Program-made: the position numbers and the translations under genes
Part shown: positions 24,201-27,200 of the stretch, piece by piece
Layout: each line of letters begins with the position of its first letter
Numbering within the stretch: the stretch's first letter is position 1
Notes under the pieces: model-generated
Databases searched by the model: none
What the model was told of the DNA's origin: nothing
The model's input: the letters and a program-made list of their open reading frames with translations, nothing else
Assembly: GCF_026151205.1 (NCBI RefSeq)
Contig: NC_087084.1
Span: 844,312-908,311, forward strand
Length of the DNA: 64,000 bases
Source of the DNA: Bolinopsis microptera
Lineage: Eukaryota > Ctenophora > Tentaculata > Lobata > Bolinopsidae
Reading direction: 5' to 3'

Positions 24201-27200
24201 TTCGGGCCACACCCTTTTTTGCCTTTAACGGCGATATTTTGCCCTATTTTCATATTATTTTTAATTTTTGGCTACCCTACTCTCAGTTAAACACACATTT
24301 CAATTTTATGCCATTTATTACAGAATAAGCCCTCACGCTAGCAAGCGAAGACTCATGGTTAGACTTGATCGGTTCAGCGCCGTGCGCCAATGAAAATTTA
24401 ATTCAGAATATCTCGCAAAATAACTTTGCGCAGTTATATTAGGGACGTGGGCGACATTTGGGTATGCAGGCACGTTCGCTCGCAGGCAGGCACGCACGAC
24501 GGTCGCAAGCTACCATATACGGAGAAAAAAAACCTCCTTTGCTAACCCTTGTCCTTGACTCTTTTGTGATTTCGGCACATGAGTCATGCTGTCATGGATC
24601 GGGAAAAAATTGCATAATTTATGCAAATTTGGCCTATCGTCCATTTTTGGGTTTTAGGCCTGCTGGGAAAATGACCATTTGCATGCACCTCTTGGGACTT
24701 TTAGCATGAACTGAGGTGTTCAGGAGTTAGATGAGACAAAAAGGAACAGTTTGCAATTAAAATTCATAACAAAAGGTTTTTTTTCCTCTTCATAATTTGG
24801 GGACTATTTTGAATAATTTTTGACTTTTTTAAAATGAGGACTCAAAATAGTTTGCTTAAGTTTTCAGAAGTCACAAACAAATCTCCCAACCCTTGAGGTA
24901 AACATACTAAGAGATACATACTACTACCATTAAAGGAAAATTTAGGAAATTGAGGAAATGAGGAGGGTTACTAACTGGGGCGTTTTTTTTGGGACACCCT
25001 GTATTCTACCGAGTGCAAATAAAAGTTCAGGAGTGACTACTTGGATCAAGAAGAATAGCGACAGTGAGGCTTAATAGGCAAATGCCTTCTTAATAGCGAG
25101 ACCATGATGTCCACAATCTGAGCTAATAATAGCGAGTCTGGCCGATCAATACAGGATTACAAAAGGTTACACCACAACAATGCAGGATTACAAAAGGTTA
25201 AACCACAAGAATAGAGAGGTTGCGCTGCTGTAACCCAGTATTGCTACCAACCAGGCTCCTCACAATACACTGGGAGAAGGTTATTCTCTCTCTCACAATT
25301 GGAATATTAGAATCCTTTGTTTTTTAATTAAATCCGGCCTGATCTGACCTTTTACATCATGACAATATGATTTGCTTGGATTAAACTGTATGTTAGTGGT
25401 GTGTAGAAAGAATAAACTAAATGAGCTATAGATATCAATATGAATATCTATACTACCCCAGTGTGTTGGGTTTGTGCACTGTACTGTACTACTGCACCAA
25501 TAGAGTGGCTAACAGGAAATTATATGACACATAAAATGGTAAAAGTTTCACCACACATTGACACACCCAGCTATAAAACTACCGAAAATAGCAAAACGGA
25601 GTCTACTAGTTACCATAGCAACCACAGCAACACTCACAGTAATACTTAAACATATCTGTGAGGGTAAGAGTAGGTTACCAGTCAAGTGGTGTTACCACAG
25701 CAACACTACCATATAAAGTAATGATACCATAGCAACACTACCAGATAAGGTAATGTTAGTGATTAAATTTCAAGTAACCGTAAAATTGAGTAAAATAATG
25801 ATCACGTGCAAAAGTAAAGCGAGTCTCACACTCCACCAGTAGTACAGTATAGATATATAGTATATTATAGTATAGATACAATATAGTATATTATAGTATA
25901 GATATATAATATATTATAGTATAGATATATTATAGTATACTATAGTATAGATATATTATAGTATACTATAGTATAGATATATTATAGTATACTATAGTAT
26001 AGATATATTATAGTATACTATAGTATAGATATATTATAGTATACTATAGTATAGATATATTATAGTATACTATAGTATAGATATATTATAGTATACTATA
26101 GTATAGATAAAGCCTTGCAAGTAAAATCCTCGCAGCTACAGCTGTATGTTGTAGTAAGCAAGATAATACACTATGTAGCTATGTGTACGGCTCATAAACT
26201 TAATAAATATTTGGTCTTTCCTCCGTACTACCATAGCGTTGGTAACTACTGGTATCCGCCTATATTGCCTAATATGGTAGTGTTACTATGGTAACATTAC
26301 CTTATATGGTAGTGTTACCATCCTACCATAGCGTAGGTAACTGCTGATATTCTCATATGAATTATAAGTTACTAAATTAGTCGGGTGGGAAACTTTCAAA
26401 CTGTGTAAGGTAGGTAACATACCGCGCGGTATTTAATAAAATATTTAAGTATTTACTGTTATTTGCAGGTTGTTTTAGAGTTTTAAGGTTTCTACTTAAC
26501 CTGCTGTACGGTTAGTCTCTACAGCAACTTAACCCCCTGCACCTCTCAGGTAGCACCTGCCCCTAAGAAACCCTCTGCAGATCTAGAGACCAGTGTGGAG
26601 AGTGAGGATGGTACTATAACTGGGGAGGGAGGAGTGGGGGATATCAGAGTAGAGGTACAGGTAGAACTAGCAGTGTGCCTCCTCTACACTGATGAGAAGA
26701 TACTGGTAGGTGGATTATATACTATGTGCAGTTGCAGTGGTCATTAAGATGCTTCTAGTGGTTGCTAGGTTACTGAGTGTTTGCTAGGTTACTGAGTGGT
26801 TGCTAGGTTGGTGAGTGGTTACTAGGTTACTGAGTGGTTGCTAGGTTACTGAGTGGTTGCTAGGTTACTGAGTGGTTGCTAGGTTGGTGAGTGGTTGCTA
26901 GGTTACTGAGTGGTTGCTAGGTTACTGAGTGGTTGCTAGGTTACTGAGTGGTTGCTAGGTTGGTGAGTGGTTGCTAGGTTACTGAGTGGTTGCTAGGTTA
27001 CTGAGTGGTTGCTAGGTTACTGAGTGGTTGCTAGGTTACTGAGTGGTTGCTAGGTTACTGAGTGGTTGCTAGGTTGGTGAGTGGTTGCTAGGTTGGTGAG
27101 TGGTTACTAGGTTACTGAGTGGTTGCTAGGTTACTGAGTGGTTGCTAGGTTACTGAGTGGTTGCTAGGTTGGTGAGTGGTTGCTAGGTTACTGAGTGGTT

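Noticed and set aside
24100..25020. Complete DNA transposon ending in TTTGGGACACCCTGTA
   Set aside because: Only one end-like sequence could be seen; the supposed left end near 24110 shares just a few bases, so no element is claimed.
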